A stretch of 58,617 bases of DNA from Planctomycetota bacterium (GTDB taxonomy: Bacteria; Planctomycetota; Planctomycetia; Gemmatales; Gemmataceae): contig JAKOSN010000078.1 of NCBI GenBank assembly GCA_029777335.1, forward strand, positions 1-58,617. The letters run 5' to 3'. Positions 1-10,108 of the stretch are shown here, in pieces (within the stretch, counting starts at the first letter, position 1; each line of letters opens with the position of its first letter). The translations under genes and the position numbers were made by a program. The notes under the pieces were generated by a model, which saw only the letters and a list, made by a program, of their open reading frames with translations, did no database searches and was not told the origin of the DNA.

Positions 1-1805
1 ACGGTGACATAGCCATGTCGCTCCGCCATGTAGCGTGCGAAGAAATAGCTATCGGCCTGATACGATCCCTCCACGACCTGTTTGCGCGTGCCGAGCGGAC
101 CGCCATAGACATAGATCAGCAACGGGCGTTTGTCGCTTCTGGTCCAGTCATTCGGCTTGAAGAGAAAGCCATGAATGTCATGACCATGGCGATTCTTGTA
201 GGTGAAGAACTCTGGGCGCACGGTGGTGAGCTGCCGGGTGGTGAGTGAGTGCGAACTGGTCAGTTCCTTCTGGGGCCCCTTCCCCACCTCGACCTGAACC
301 AGTTCCTGGGGACTGCCAAAGCGGCTGTAAATCGCGAGGAATCGGCTCCCGTCGGGACTGACGGCCACCTGCTCGTAGCAGCCTTTTTCGGTGGTGACGC
401 GCTCCAATTTCGCCTCGGCCAGCGACACCCGATAGACATCGAGACAACTCGGATCCTCCCTGGTGGCGGTCACATAATAGTGCTGGCGATCCTTGGAGAG
501 CGCGATGGGGTAGACCTCGAAACGGCCCCGCGTCACCTGTTCGAGCGATTCATCAAGCGGATCGAGGATGTGCAGATGGCGGAAGCCGCTCACCTCGGTC
601 AGCAGCACAACACGGCAATTGTCCGCCAGAAAGCGCGGGTGCGTCATCGGCGGAGTGTTCGGCCCCCCGGTGTGGAGAAAGCGATAGACAACCTGGGCTG
701 GCTTGACCGTCTCGCGTTTAGCGCCTGGCTTGGGTTCGGGCGCCGCCTGGGCAGTCAACACCTGGATCTGTCCCGTCGTTTGCTGATAGATGGAGAACAC
801 CACCTTGCGAGAGTCGGGCGACCACTCGGGGAGGGAGAGCACATCGCGCGGTCCGCTGTACTTGTAACGGAAAATCGGCATGAGCGGACCGTTCTCGATC
901 ATCGGTTCGCCAAACTCGTGCAGGTAGACGGTCATCTCCGTGGAAGGGAGCGGATCGTCGGACACCTGGCGCGCCACCTCCTGCACCTTCATGAAGCGAT
1001 CGCGATAGCTGGCAATATTCACCTTCCGTTCGCCAGTAAACGGCCCCTTCCCCTTGCGCGAGGTGAACACCATCCGCTTGCCATCGGGACTGATGCGATA
1101 ACTACCCAACGTCTCGTCGGCGGGGAGGGTCGGATCGAGTTGTTCGGTCAGATCGCTGCCAAAAACCGCCCGCAACAATGCATTGTCGCGCTGATAGGTA
1201 TAACCGCGGCCATCCGGGAGATACTCGACGTTGCTCTCCGGGCTGCGGGTTTTCGTCAGGCGGGTGGGTGCTTCCTCGCCGACTTTCAACCGATAGATGT
1301 CGCCTTCAGAGAGAAAAAGGAGCTCGTGAGCGGTTGGCGACCAGGTAAACGACGAGAGGCCGCTGTAGCGTGGCGAGGGGGTTTTCTCCTGCTTCTGCTC
1401 GCCCTTTTGCTCCTTCCCTTTCTCCCGCTCCCGGTTCTGAGCTGCCTCAAGAGCCTTCCGTGCCGACGCCTGATACCGGGCCATGCGGGCCATGCTGGTG
1501 GCCTGCGTCACCTTGCCCGTGGCGACCTCAAGAATCCAGAGATCCGCCCCCTGGGTGCGTTCCTTCTGCGTTTGATAGAGATAGGCAGCATACTTCCCAT
1601 CGTACGAAAAGCTCATCGCCCGAGCGGTCGGACCGAAGAGCCCGCGTTTGGGAAAGATCTTTTCCAGCGTGAGTTCCATCGGTTTGAGGGCGGACTCCTT
1701 TGGCGGCGGCGACTTGGAACCGCTGCTCCCCTTCTCCTGGGCGCGGGCACAGGTTGCCAACGCCAGACATAACAGACTCGCTGTCCAGAACCATCGCGGC
1801 AACAT
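1..1805 (-). CDS. S9 family peptidase (prolyl oligopeptidase/DPP-IV-like), C-terminus cut by window edge
   Basis: Likely exported serine peptidase that trims peptides. The start ATG at 1805 follows a GAGGAAGAGAG ribosome site. The first ~23 residues form a signal peptide ending in ARA-Q. About 600 residues are visible. A charged Lys/Glu/Gln-rich insert (around residues 105-125) precedes a beta-propeller region with repeated SPDG/SPDS-type turns. Near the left edge the alpha/beta-hydrolase domain begins with the family motif VYGGP, which is typical of S9 peptidases. The catalytic Ser, Asp and His would lie beyond position 1, so activity cannot be judged. The divergent neighbour starts at 2050. 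The family call rests on the signal peptide, propeller turns and VYGGP; the subfamily (S9B versus S9C) is open. Confidence 0.85.
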   Translation of the reverse strand, partial: MLPRWFWTASLLCLALATCARAQEKGSSGSKSPPPKESALKPMELTLEKIFPKRGLFGPTARAMSFSYDGKYAAYLYQTQKERTQGADLWILEVATGKVTQATSMARMARYQASARKALEAAQNREREKGKEQKGEQKQEKTPSPRYSGLSSFTWSPTAHELLFLSEGDIYRLKVGEEAPTRLTKTRSPESNVEYLPDGRGYTYQRDNALLRAVFGSDLTEQLDPTLPADETLGSYRISPDGKRMVFTSRKGKGPFTGERKVNIASYRDRFMKVQEVARQVSDDPLPSTEMTVYLHEFGEPMIENGPLMPIFRYKYSGPRDVLSLPEWSPDSRKVVFSIYQQTTGQIQVLTAQAAPEPKPGAKRETVKPAQVVYRFLHTGGPNTPPMTHPRFLADNCRVVLLTEVSGFRHLHILDPLDESLEQVTRGRFEVYPIALSKDRQHYYVTATREDPSCLDVYRVSLAEAKLERVTTEKGCYEQVAVSPDGSRFLAIYSRFGSPQELVQVEVGKGPQKELTSSHSLTTRQLTTVRPEFFTYKNRHGHDIHGFLFKPNDWTRSDKRPLLIYVYGGPLGTRKQVVEGSYQADSYFFARYMAERHGYVT

Positions 1806-2049
1806 CGTACTCTCTTCCTCTGGTGCGCCACAAAAGATGACAAGGCCATCAAACAGTACGATTTATTGGAGAACAGCGTTCAGATCGAGGCAAGCAAAAA
1901 GTCGCCCGGGGCCAGAGGTTCAGGCCAGGTGCGCCCGAAAAGGCAGGGGATTTACCCTCCCTGCAGGCTGGGCTGGACAATGCCTTGCTCGCGGCGTAGT
2001 CCAGAACGACAGACACGACATCACCCGTTCCCTGGTAGAGGAGCCCTCG

Positions 2050-2709
2050 ATGCTGCGCACACTGATCGTGCTACTTCCCCTGTCGGCAATCACTCTGGCC
2101 GCTGATTCGCCCCGTGATCCGCTCGTGTTCGCCGACGATTTCGAGAAGGGAGCCACGCACTGGGAGCCGAGCGATCCTCGTGGCTGGAAGATTGTCGAGA
2201 CCCCAAAGGGAAAAGTGTACAGTCAGTTCAACAAGGCGAGCGCCTACAAACCGCCCCACCGCAGTCCGTTTCACATGGCCCTGGTGAAGGAGGTGCAGGT
2301 GAGCGATTTTATCTTCGATGCCAGGTGTCGCAGCACAATCAAGGACTATAACCATCGCGATATGTGCCTATTCTTCGGCTATCAAGATCCTGCCCACTTC
2401 TACTACGTTCACCTGGGGAAGAAAACCGACGAGCACGCCAATCAGATTTTCATCGTCAATGGAAAAGACCGCACCAGGATCTCCACCAAAACCACCCCAG
2501 GCACCAACTGGGACGATGCCTGGCACCAGGTGCGCATCGAGCGGACCGTGAACGCGGGCAGCATCAAGGTTTACTTTGACGATATGAAAAATCCGGTAAT
2601 GACCGCGACAGACAGGACCTTCACCTGGGGCCGTGTTGGAATCGGGTCGTTCGACGACACCGGCGACTGGGATGAGATCAAGGTGTGGGGGAAGAAAGTC
2701 AAGAAGTAG
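2050..2709 (+). CDS. secreted LamG/DUF1080-like carbohydrate-binding protein
   Basis: A 219-residue exported protein. The start was placed at the ATG at 2050, preceded by GAGGAG, because the reading frame upstream lacks a signal peptide while this start gives one (residues 1-18, ending LAA). The mature part opens with a FADDFEKG motif, common in beta-sandwich proteins of the concanavalin-like/DUF1080 group. It contains alternating beta-strand patterns with many Trp/Tyr and ends GRVGIGSFDDTGDWDEIKVWG, a typical last strand of this fold. I infer a glycan-binding or glycan-degrading periplasmic role; no catalytic residue can be assigned. It is monocistronic, with the convergent RND adaptor ending at 2812. 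Confidence 0.75.
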   Translation: MLRTLIVLLPLSAITLAADSPRDPLVFADDFEKGATHWEPSDPRGWKIVETPKGKVYSQFNKASAYKPPHRSPFHMALVKEVQVSDFIFDARCRSTIKDYNHRDMCLFFGYQDPAHFYYVHLGKKTDEHANQIFIVNGKDRTRISTKTTPGTNWDDAWHQVRIERTVNAGSIKVYFDDMKNPVMTATDRTFTWGRVGIGSFDDTGDWDEIKVWGKKVKK

Positions 2710-2811
2710 GGGACAGCCGGATGCAGTCCCGTAGCTGACCTCCGTTCGCTTCGCGTGAGCCCCAGGAATGATGCTGACACGAAGCGAACGGAGGCGCAAG
2801 CGGACCACGGC

Positions 2812-4158
2812 TCACTCTTCCACGGGACTTAGCGCGATCACCTCGTCGCCTTCGCGGAGCACTCCGTTGCCTCGGTTGACAATCAGTTCATCGCCCTGCA
2901 GTCCCTTGCGCACCTCGACCTTGCGACCGTCGTCCAGCCCCAGTTCCAACTCCACCAACTTGAGCTTACCCCGTGGCGGCATCCCCCTGGGATCGGTGAC
3001 CACGTAGACCGCAGGTTTCCCCTTCGCTCCCTTGACCATCGCCGTGGCCGGAATGGTCAGGGCGTTGGAGCGTTCATCGAGCAAGACCTCAGCGCGACCG
3101 TACATTCCAGGGCGCAGATGAAGGCGTGAGTTGTCGATTTCAACCTCGCCCCGCATGGTGCGTGTAACCGGATCGAGCGCCTTGCTCAGGCGTGTGATCG
3201 CTCCCTTGAATTCGCCATTGGGCACCACCTCGGACAGGGCGGGGAAATGCAAAATGACCGTATCGGCCGGTTCCGAACGATCCTCGGCCGTGTTGACCAG
3301 CGGCACCTCCCGTTGCGGGATATCAATGAGGACGCGCACACGTTCCAGTTGCATCACGGTGAACAGGGGCGCGCCGGCGTCCTTGATCGTGGCGCCCGCA
3401 TCCACCCAGCGCCGGGTGATCACGCCATCGAAGGGCGCCTTGATGGTCGCAAAAGTGATGAGTTCGGTGAGTTTTTGGACCTCGGCGTCTGCCACCTCCA
3501 CCTTGCGTTTGGCCACTTCCAGATCGGCGTCGGATGCCTGGGCCTTCACCTGGCGGGTGGCGACCGTTGCCGCAGCGGCACTGCGGGCAGCCGCGGCCGC
3601 CTCCAGTTGCCGTTGCGCTTCCTCCCCCACCTGCTTGTCCTGAGCACCCATCTTCACCAACCCCATCACGCGCTCATAGCGTTTCTGCTGAAACTCATGA
3701 TCGGCGATAAACTTCTTCTCCTGCTGGCGCGCCTCTTCCACCTCCTGATGGGCGACCAGTCGTGCCTGCTCCGACTGTACCACCTGTTTGCGAACCTGTT
3801 GCAGCATGGCCTCTTTCTGGCGTTTTTCTGCCTGCAAATCCGGAACAGCCAGGTGGCACAGGATCTCTCCCTTCTTGACCCGTTTGCCGATATCCATCTC
3901 GGGCGGGAGATGAGCGACCGTGCCCGGAACGCGCGCGTTCAACTCCACACGCTGGAGCGGTTCGACCGTGGCCGCCAGCTCGATCTTGCGCAGAATGGTG
4001 GTGCGCTGTGGGGAACTGACCTCAACGCGGGGCAAGCGATCTCCCACCACGCGTCCGGAAGGGGCATTTCCATGGCCACAGCCAAGAGCGAATACAACCA
4101 CCATTCCCGGCAAGAGCACTCGAAGACTTGCAGGCACGCTGGGCTTGAAGAAGGGCAT
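2812..4158 (-). CDS. RND efflux periplasmic adaptor (membrane fusion protein, HlyD/AcrA family)
   Basis: A 448-residue adaptor that bridges the inner-membrane RND pump and the outer-membrane TolC-like channel. The N-terminal hydrophobic segment ends FALGCG, a lipobox-like site around residue 27, so it is probably a lipoprotein. A biotinyl/lipoyl half (RVPGTVAHLPPEMDIGKRVKKGE) follows, then a long alpha-helical hairpin rich in Glu, Gln, Ala and Lys (about residues 110-220). The second lipoyl half is IKAPFDGVITRRWVDAGA, and beta-barrel and membrane-proximal domains complete the protein. The start ATG 4158 has an AGGGAGAG site. It lies 65 bp downstream of the permease gene on the same strand and is the last gene of the tolC-like, permease, adaptor operon. 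Confidence 0.93.
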   Translation of the reverse strand: MPFFKPSVPASLRVLLPGMVVVFALGCGHGNAPSGRVVGDRLPRVEVSSPQRTTILRKIELAATVEPLQRVELNARVPGTVAHLPPEMDIGKRVKKGEILCHLAVPDLQAEKRQKEAMLQQVRKQVVQSEQARLVAHQEVEEARQQEKKFIADHEFQQKRYERVMGLVKMGAQDKQVGEEAQRQLEAAAAARSAAAATVATRQVKAQASDADLEVAKRKVEVADAEVQKLTELITFATIKAPFDGVITRRWVDAGATIKDAGAPLFTVMQLERVRVLIDIPQREVPLVNTAEDRSEPADTVILHFPALSEVVPNGEFKGAITRLSKALDPVTRTMRGEVEIDNSRLHLRPGMYGRAEVLLDERSNALTIPATAMVKGAKGKPAVYVVTDPRGMPPRGKLKLVELELGLDDGRKVEVRKGLQGDELIVNRGNGVLREGDEVIALSPVEE

Positions 4159-4223
4159 AACACTCTCCCTGTGATTTCTCGTCGGGGCACGGTTCCGCCG
4201 CTGTTTTTGAACACTTCCGCCCG

Positions 4224-7200
4224 TTACGTGGTGGCCGGGGTTGGCACGGTCGGCTCGGCAGGAGCAACGGCCGCCCCTCCCTTTGGTTTCAACAGAATGT
4301 AAAGAACCGGCACCACAAACAGGGTGAGCAAGGTCGAACTGATCAACCCGCCAATCACGGCTCGGGCCAGGGGGAGGTTCATTTCATCGCCCGGCCGCAG
4401 ATGAATCGCCATCGGGAGCAAACCAAAGATCGCCGCCACGGAGGTCATGATAATCGGCCGCAGTCGGACCCGAGCCGCTCCGGCGATGGCGCTGTAGGTA
4501 TCCACTCCCTCAGCTCGTTTATCGTTGGCAAACTGAACGAGGAGCACCGAGTTGGAGACCGAAATTCCCACCATCATCAGGACGCCCATTAGCGATTGCG
4601 TATTCACCGTGGAGCCGGTGAGCCAGAGCATCGCCGTCACGCCGATCAGCCCCAGAGGCGCGGAAACGATCATGATCAGCGGATCAACCCACGACTGGAA
4701 CTGGGCCGCCAGGATCAGGTAGACCAGCAGCACAGCCAGGAGCAGACTCTTCGTCATTTCGCCAAAAGAGTCGGTCATGATCCGAGCTTCCCCTCGCACC
4801 TCGACGCGCACGCCCTTGGGGATTTTGAGGGAGGCGGGGTCAACTCCATACTCGGTTTTCAGGCGATCCCGCTCAGCCGCCTCGCCTTTCTTCACATATT
4901 TTTTCAGCACCGAAAGAAACGTGACGTCGTCACGCAAGGCGCGTTTGCTTTCGGGGAGCATGCGGACGGCATAGAGGAAGGGCAACCGCTCCACGACGTG
5001 ATCCACATCCTTCGCCACCTGCGACAGATCGTCGCCGGCGACATTGACAAACAGCTGGCTGACGCGATTGACCTCGTAGTGAAACACCTCCACCGGTCCC
5101 TGCCCCCGTTCAATTGTCGCCACATCCTCCAGGCGCAGTACTGGGTCTGATTTGCCCGTGGCCGGTCCGCTGGTAATGGGGATCTTCTCCAGCGTCTGAA
5201 TGTCCTCCACCATGTACTCCGGATACTGCACGCCGATGACATACGGATTGCCCGTCTGAGGATCGATCCACAGATTGGGAGCGAGCTGGGCGCTCGACAT
5301 CAGCGCGGTGATCACATTGCGGACAATGTCGCTCTCGGTGAGATTGGGGCGAGCCGCGCGAGTGCGATCGACCATCACGCGCAGCTGGGGCAAATCCATC
5401 CCCTGGGGCAGGTATGTGTCCTGCACGCTGGAGAGTTTCTGGATCTCCTGACTCAGGATCTTGGCGGTCTGGCGCCGAGCTTCGTTGTCGCGGCCATAGA
5501 TCTGCACCTCGACGGGAGCCACCGCGCCGGCGTTCAGAATGCGACGAATCATCCCGCCCGTTTCAAAGAAGAAGTCGTCACTGGGCCAGCGATAGAACAA
5601 CTTGCGCCGCAAGCGCTGCACATAGGTCAACGTGGGCGTGGTCCGCCCGGCAAAGCCGCTGCGCAGTTGAACCCGAACAAAGGCCGCGTGCGGACCGTTG
5701 TTCGCCGTGTAGATCGCGGACCACCGCGAGGAGAGCCCCACGTTCGACAGCACCATGTCCTGATCTTCCAGCGGAATCACTGGAGGGATCAAAAAGGTCT
5801 TCCCCCGATTGGCTCGGGTAATCTCATTGATCTTCTGGCGCTGGGTTTCGTAAGCCGCGTCACTGCCATCCCCAACACTGATTGCATCAAGGATTTGCTG
5901 GATCACCTGACTCCCTTCGCCATGGTTCGCCACCTTGAGCGCTTCCAGATAGGGGATATCGCGAGCCGAGTACGATAAGGCCACCTCGTACATCAGGCGG
6001 TCGCAATTGACCGCCGCATTGGTCGTGAGCATCTTCTCGATCTCCTCGACCTGACGCTCGGTTTCCTCGACACGAGGTCCGCCTGTCGCGCGCACGTGCA
6101 CGGTGAATTCGCTGGAATCGACCTCCGGGAAGAGTTCCTTACCCGTGTCGAGATACGCGAGGGTCGCCGGAATGATGCACAGCAACAGCAATCCCACGAC
6201 CACCACGCGCCGGCGCAGGCAGAGTTCCAGGAGTTTCAGATACCAGACGGTGAACCTGTCAAAGACGCGATCGAACCACGGCGAGAGCCAGAACGTGAAC
6301 GCCGCCACAACCATCAGACCGCCGATCAGCCCGGATACCTTGAGCGCCATGAAAATGCCGAGGATCGCTTTGCGGCCCCACTCGGGGAGATCATCCAGAG
6401 GCAACGGCAGATACTTCCCAATGAGCCAGCCAGCCAACCCCACCAACGCCACCACCACGGAAAGGACAAACGCCCAGCGCGGAAAGTGATCGCGCTCGTG
6501 ATGGGGCCGCAGAAACCGGGAGCAGCACAGCGGGGAAACGGTTCGCGAAACAATGTACGAGGCGAACATCGCCAGTCCGGCGCTGACCGCCAGGGGAGTG
6601 AAGAGATATTTCCCCACCCCAGACATGACGGTCAATGGGAAGAACACCACGACGGTGGTGACTGTTGCCATCAGAACCGGCACGGCGATCTCTGCCGCAC
6701 TGGCCAGAACGGCGGCGATCGGCGATTTCCCCATCCCCAGATGGCGGGTGGTATTTTCCACATCGACGATGGTGTCGTCCACCACTCGACCAAGCACAAG
6801 CGCCAGTCCGCCCAGTGTCATGATGTTCAACGTTTGCCCGGTGAAATACAGGCCGATGAACGCGAAGAGAATGGACAGCGGAATCGACAGGGCGACAATC
6901 AGGCTGCCCCGCAAGGTTCCCAGGAAGAGGAGCACCACCAGCGCCGCCAGAACCGCGCCGAGGATCCCCTCGTGAGTCAGGTTATCCAGCGCGTCGCGCA
7001 CATACTGGGCCTGATCAAACGTCACCGAGACCTCGACATCCTCGGGCAAAACGCCTCGTTTTTTCAGTTCGGGGAGGAACTCCTTGACGTTATCCACCAC
7101 CTGCACGGCACTGGCGCCAGCCTGACGCAGTAACGGCATGTAGACCGCGCGACGGCCATCGGCATGGACAATGTTGGTTCGCCAGCGTTGGCCGTCGACC

Positions 7201-7982
7201 ACCTCGGCGACATCACCCAGGTAGATCACCTTGCGGCCATCGGAGTGAAGGGGAATCTTCTCAAAGTCCTTGGGCGTGGCAACCATGGCATTCGAGCTGA
7301 CATAGTAGCTCTGTTTGCCAATGCGAATCTCCCCCGTGGGAATCACCTGGCTCTGGTTGTTCACCTTGCGCGCTACATCCAGGGGCGACATCTTGATCGC
7401 TTCCAGGGACCGGGGATGCACATAGATCTGAATCTGGCGAAACACCCCGCCAAAGACCGGCGCCGACGCCAACCCCTCGATGCCGGCCAGTTCCTCGCGG
7501 AGTTGATGGTCGGCGACATCGAGAAGGTACTTGTCATCGCGACTGGCGCTGGAGACCACCAGGTTTCCAACCGGAACAGCGGTCGCATCATATTTCATGA
7601 TGGTGGGTGGCAGCATGCCTGGAGGCATGTTTTGCATCTCGCTGTTGACGATGGAGATCACCTGACTTGCCGCAAGATCGGGATTGACCTGGGGACGAAA
7701 GTAGACCTTGACGATGCCAATCCCCAGGAGGGAGCGCGATTCGATGTGTTCGAGCTGATCGCACTTGGTCAGGGCCCGTTCCAGGATGGCGGTCACCGAC
7801 TGTTCCATATCGGGAGCGGGCATCCCTCGATAGGAGGCGAAGACCACCACCACCGGGACGTTGAGATTGGGGAGAATGTCCGTCGGGGTTCGGGTGTAGC
7901 TCAACCACCCCAGGACAAAGACAAGAAGCACCGCAACCCAGATCGTGTAGGGACGGCGGAGCGCCAGATTCACCAGCCACAT
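4224..7982 (-). CDS. RND family efflux permease (AcrB/HAE-like), enlarged to 1252 aa
   Basis: Inner-membrane proton-driven exporter. It starts with the classic RND N-terminus (NLALRRPYTIWVAV) at ATG 7982, which follows an AGGGGG site. TM4 carries the proton-relay pair D402-D403 (GRVVDDTIV), which resembles drug exporters (HAE1) more than the single-Asp metal pumps. Two large periplasmic loops (about 35-330 and 610-960) hold the porter and docking domains. The family is usually about 1030-1050 residues long. Part of the extra length is two additional hydrophobic segments (about 499-525 and 538-565) in the central loop between TM6 and TM7. A 7-bp hairpin (7996-8014) sits just upstream of the ribosome site. 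The substrate cannot be inferred. Confidence 0.95.
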   Translation of the reverse strand: MWLVNLALRRPYTIWVAVLLVFVLGWLSYTRTPTDILPNLNVPVVVVFASYRGMPAPDMEQSVTAILERALTKCDQLEHIESRSLLGIGIVKVYFRPQVNPDLAASQVISIVNSEMQNMPPGMLPPTIMKYDATAVPVGNLVVSSASRDDKYLLDVADHQLREELAGIEGLASAPVFGGVFRQIQIYVHPRSLEAIKMSPLDVARKVNNQSQVIPTGEIRIGKQSYYVSSNAMVATPKDFEKIPLHSDGRKVIYLGDVAEVVDGQRWRTNIVHADGRRAVYMPLLRQAGASAVQVVDNVKEFLPELKKRGVLPEDVEVSVTFDQAQYVRDALDNLTHEGILGAVLAALVVLLFLGTLRGSLIVALSIPLSILFAFIGLYFTGQTLNIMTLGGLALVLGRVVDDTIVDVENTTRHLGMGKSPIAAVLASAAEIAVPVLMATVTTVVVFFPLTVMSGVGKYLFTPLAVSAGLAMFASYIVSRTVSPLCCSRFLRPHHERDHFPRWAFVLSVVVALVGLAGWLIGKYLPLPLDDLPEWGRKAILGIFMALKVSGLIGGLMVVAAFTFWLSPWFDRVFDRFTVWYLKLLELCLRRRVVVVGLLLLCIIPATLAYLDTGKELFPEVDSSEFTVHVRATGGPRVEETERQVEEIEKMLTTNAAVNCDRLMYEVALSYSARDIPYLEALKVANHGEGSQVIQQILDAISVGDGSDAAYETQRQKINEITRANRGKTFLIPPVIPLEDQDMVLSNVGLSSRWSAIYTANNGPHAAFVRVQLRSGFAGRTTPTLTYVQRLRRKLFYRWPSDDFFFETGGMIRRILNAGAVAPVEVQIYGRDNEARRQTAKILSQEIQKLSSVQDTYLPQGMDLPQLRVMVDRTRAARPNLTESDIVRNVITALMSSAQLAPNLWIDPQTGNPYVIGVQYPEYMVEDIQTLEKIPITSGPATGKSDPVLRLEDVATIERGQGPVEVFHYEVNRVSQLFVNVAGDDLSQVAKDVDHVVERLPFLYAVRMLPESKRALRDDVTFLSVLKKYVKKGEAAERDRLKTEYGVDPASLKIPKGVRVEVRGEARIMTDSFGEMTKSLLLAVLLVYLILAAQFQSWVDPLIMIVSAPLGLIGVTAMLWLTGSTVNTQSLMGVLMMVGISVSNSVLLVQFANDKRAEGVDTYSAIAGAARVRLRPIIMTSVAAIFGLLPMAIHLRPGDEMNLPLARAVIGGLISSTLLTLFVVPVLYILLKPKGGAAVAPAEPTVPTPATT

Positions 7983-8155
7983 GAAAGATCCCCCTGGGCG
8001 GAGTTTTTCCGCCCCACCAGAACTACCGATTCAGGCAGTCGGCATACAAGGATGATTATGTAGCGGCGTAGCAGCCTTGCCGCCGAGGGGACAAACAACC
8101 CCAGTTGTGGGCGTCCCGTGAGAGAGGATGGGGAGACCCCACAACCGTGGACCAC

Positions 8156-9844
8156 TCACTCTGTTTTAAACCCCATCGGTGCCTCGGGGTAATCCGGAGT
8201 TTGGACCGCGCGAGGCATCACAGGGATTTCTGCCGGCGTTGTCTGTGGCGGAGCCCCCTCCGTGCGCGGCACGGGGAGTGGCATACATTGCGGATTCACA
8301 ATCCCTCCCGCAGGCATCCCCAGTGCGATCAACAGACGAAACCGACTCCGATCGTATTCGGTCAGCGCGATCGCATACGATTCCAGGATATCGCTCAGGC
8401 CGCGGATGGAATCGAGGGTTTCCAGGGGACGCGATTGGCCCAACCGCATCCGCAGAAAGTTGAGCCGTAAGCCCCGATACACGGGACCCGCCCGTCGCCC
8501 TTCGCTGTCGAACAACCCGGAGCCGAGGACCTTCATGCGCTCCTTGCTGCGTTCCAGGAGTTCCACCGCCTGGACCACCTGCGCGACCACCCGTTCTCGG
8601 GTCTGCACGGCGCGCAGGGTAGCCTGATCATGGATGGCCCGTTGTTCGCGTCGTTCGGCATCGTTGCCAAACCCCATGTTCTGCAAACGCCAGTAGAGGC
8701 CCACCTCAAAGTCGGTGCGCCCGCCCCAGTTATCGATGCGGCCATCTCTCCCGAGGATATCCGTGTTGCCACGTCGCCCGATAATCACAGGACTTCCACC
8801 AAATCCCCCAGCATTATAGTTGACAATCACATTCGGAAGCAAGGGACGCCAGCGAGCCGCGCGGAGCCGCTCCAGCGTGGCCTGCACCTGCGCCTGATTC
8901 TCCGCCAGATCGGGACGACTGTTGATCGCGAAGACAACCAGTTCCTCCAGCGAGGCGTGGAACCAGGGATCTCCCGGGATGGGAAGCGGTTGGGTGTAAT
9001 CCTCCGTCGGCCAGATCAAAATCTGCGGATCAAGACGCAACAGACGCGAAAGCTCGGCCATCGCCACGCGCAGTTCCTGAACCGCACTGACTCCTTCATC
9101 GCGGCGTCGAACGACTTCCACCTCCACACGTGCCTGTTCCTGCGGCGGAGCATCGCCTTCCTTGACAAAGGTGGTGATGATCGGCAACAGCCCCTTGGAA
9201 TCGCCACGCTTGGCCGAGACCTGGTCGGAGGTCAGGTCTTCCAGCGTTTCCTCTACCCGCGCGACCCGCCGAAAGCCCCGCACCACGGCGAAATACGATT
9301 CGGCGACGGCGAGCAGGGTCTCGTTGGTGACGCGCTGTTGCCCGGCGCGGCTGGCGGCCAGAATCTGTTCCGAAACGCGCGGGGTGAAGAGCGCATCGCT
9401 GAGGCTAAAGGACACCGTCGGAATGGTGCCGACAAAGAGTGAATTGCGGTTCACATTAAGCACGTTGCCGTTGGTATTCTGAATACGCCCTTCGTGATCG
9501 ACATAGGTCGCCCCGTTGCCGATGTTGGGCAGCCAGAGCGCAAGCGCACGCTCGCGATTTGCCTGAGCCTGCTTCACCACCTGCTGGGCCTGGGCAATAT
9601 CGAGATTAACCAGGACCGCCAGCCGTAGCGCCTCCTGCAAGGACATCCGAAAAACCACCTGGGGCTGACTGGTGGTGCTCCCCGAAAGGGCCGGCGGGGG
9701 AGGCTCGGGCATGCGCTCGGCGAGAACGGGTGCCGTTGCAGCGGAGTGTGGTTGCTGCCCGGGGCAAACTCCCACCGTAAAGAACCCCGCGCCGAGCAGA
9801 AGGCCAGCAAGGGCTTCTCGGATGCTCTGCCTTGGGTGGAACAT
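8156..9844 (-). CDS. TolC-family outer membrane efflux protein
   Basis: Outer-membrane channel of the tripartite RND pump. The start was set at ATG 9844 (MFHPRQ...), because GAGGTGTGGGA lies directly upstream and the next residues form a signal peptide ending at a VCPGQQ site. Upstream in-frame starts at 9898 and 9859 would add an Arg/Ser-rich leader. The mature protein shows the duplicated TolC architecture: MSLQEALRLAVLVNLDIAQAQ opens the first helical repeat and LEELVVFAINSRPDLAENQAQ the second. Each is followed by long heptad-rich helices and short beta segments. The C-terminus is Pro-rich. It is the first gene of the operon and lies 173 bp before the permease start. Confidence 0.92.
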   Translation of the reverse strand: MFHPRQSIREALAGLLLGAGFFTVGVCPGQQPHSAATAPVLAERMPEPPPPALSGSTTSQPQVVFRMSLQEALRLAVLVNLDIAQAQQVVKQAQANRERALALWLPNIGNGATYVDHEGRIQNTNGNVLNVNRNSLFVGTIPTVSFSLSDALFTPRVSEQILAASRAGQQRVTNETLLAVAESYFAVVRGFRRVARVEETLEDLTSDQVSAKRGDSKGLLPIITTFVKEGDAPPQEQARVEVEVVRRRDEGVSAVQELRVAMAELSRLLRLDPQILIWPTEDYTQPLPIPGDPWFHASLEELVVFAINSRPDLAENQAQVQATLERLRAARWRPLLPNVIVNYNAGGFGGSPVIIGRRGNTDILGRDGRIDNWGGRTDFEVGLYWRLQNMGFGNDAERREQRAIHDQATLRAVQTRERVVAQVVQAVELLERSKERMKVLGSGLFDSEGRRAGPVYRGLRLNFLRMRLGQSRPLETLDSIRGLSDILESYAIALTEYDRSRFRLLIALGMPAGGIVNPQCMPLPVPRTEGAPPQTTPAEIPVMPRAVQTPDYPEAPMGFKTE

Positions 9845-10004
9845 TCCCACACCTCGCATGCTCAGAGATCGAGACCTCGACGAGACAATCCTCTGCACAG
9901 AAGATCATGGCAGCGACGGACCAGTGGGCGCACCTCGTCCGCTCTCTCCTGTCCTCTATCGGACAGTTGGCGTCTCTCAATTAACCCGCAAAACCGTTAA
10001 ACAC

Positions 10005-10025
10005 GCTGGAATCGTTCGTTCCAGC
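10005..10025. other. perfect 7-bp inverted repeat (hairpin), possible weak terminator
   Basis: Arms GCTGGAA and TTCCAGC flank a 7-nt loop. It lies about 85 bp past the stop of the minus-strand ABC permease and upstream of the tolC-like gene. Only a short T-rich stretch follows on either strand, so a terminator role is possible but weakly supported. Confidence 0.3.
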
Positions 10026-10108
10026 TTTGGCGCGGAGATATGGACAGTCAACGGAGCCCTCCGGGGTGGAGGGATAGGCGATCCGGGCAACCTGGGGACC
10101 AACCCTGA

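Noticed and set aside
249..1772. 507-residue open frame on the plus strand
   Set aside because: Antisense to the S9 peptidase, whose signal peptide and VYGGP motif are on the minus strand.
7164..8063. 299-residue plus-strand frame
   Set aside because: Antisense to the N-terminal part of the RND permease.
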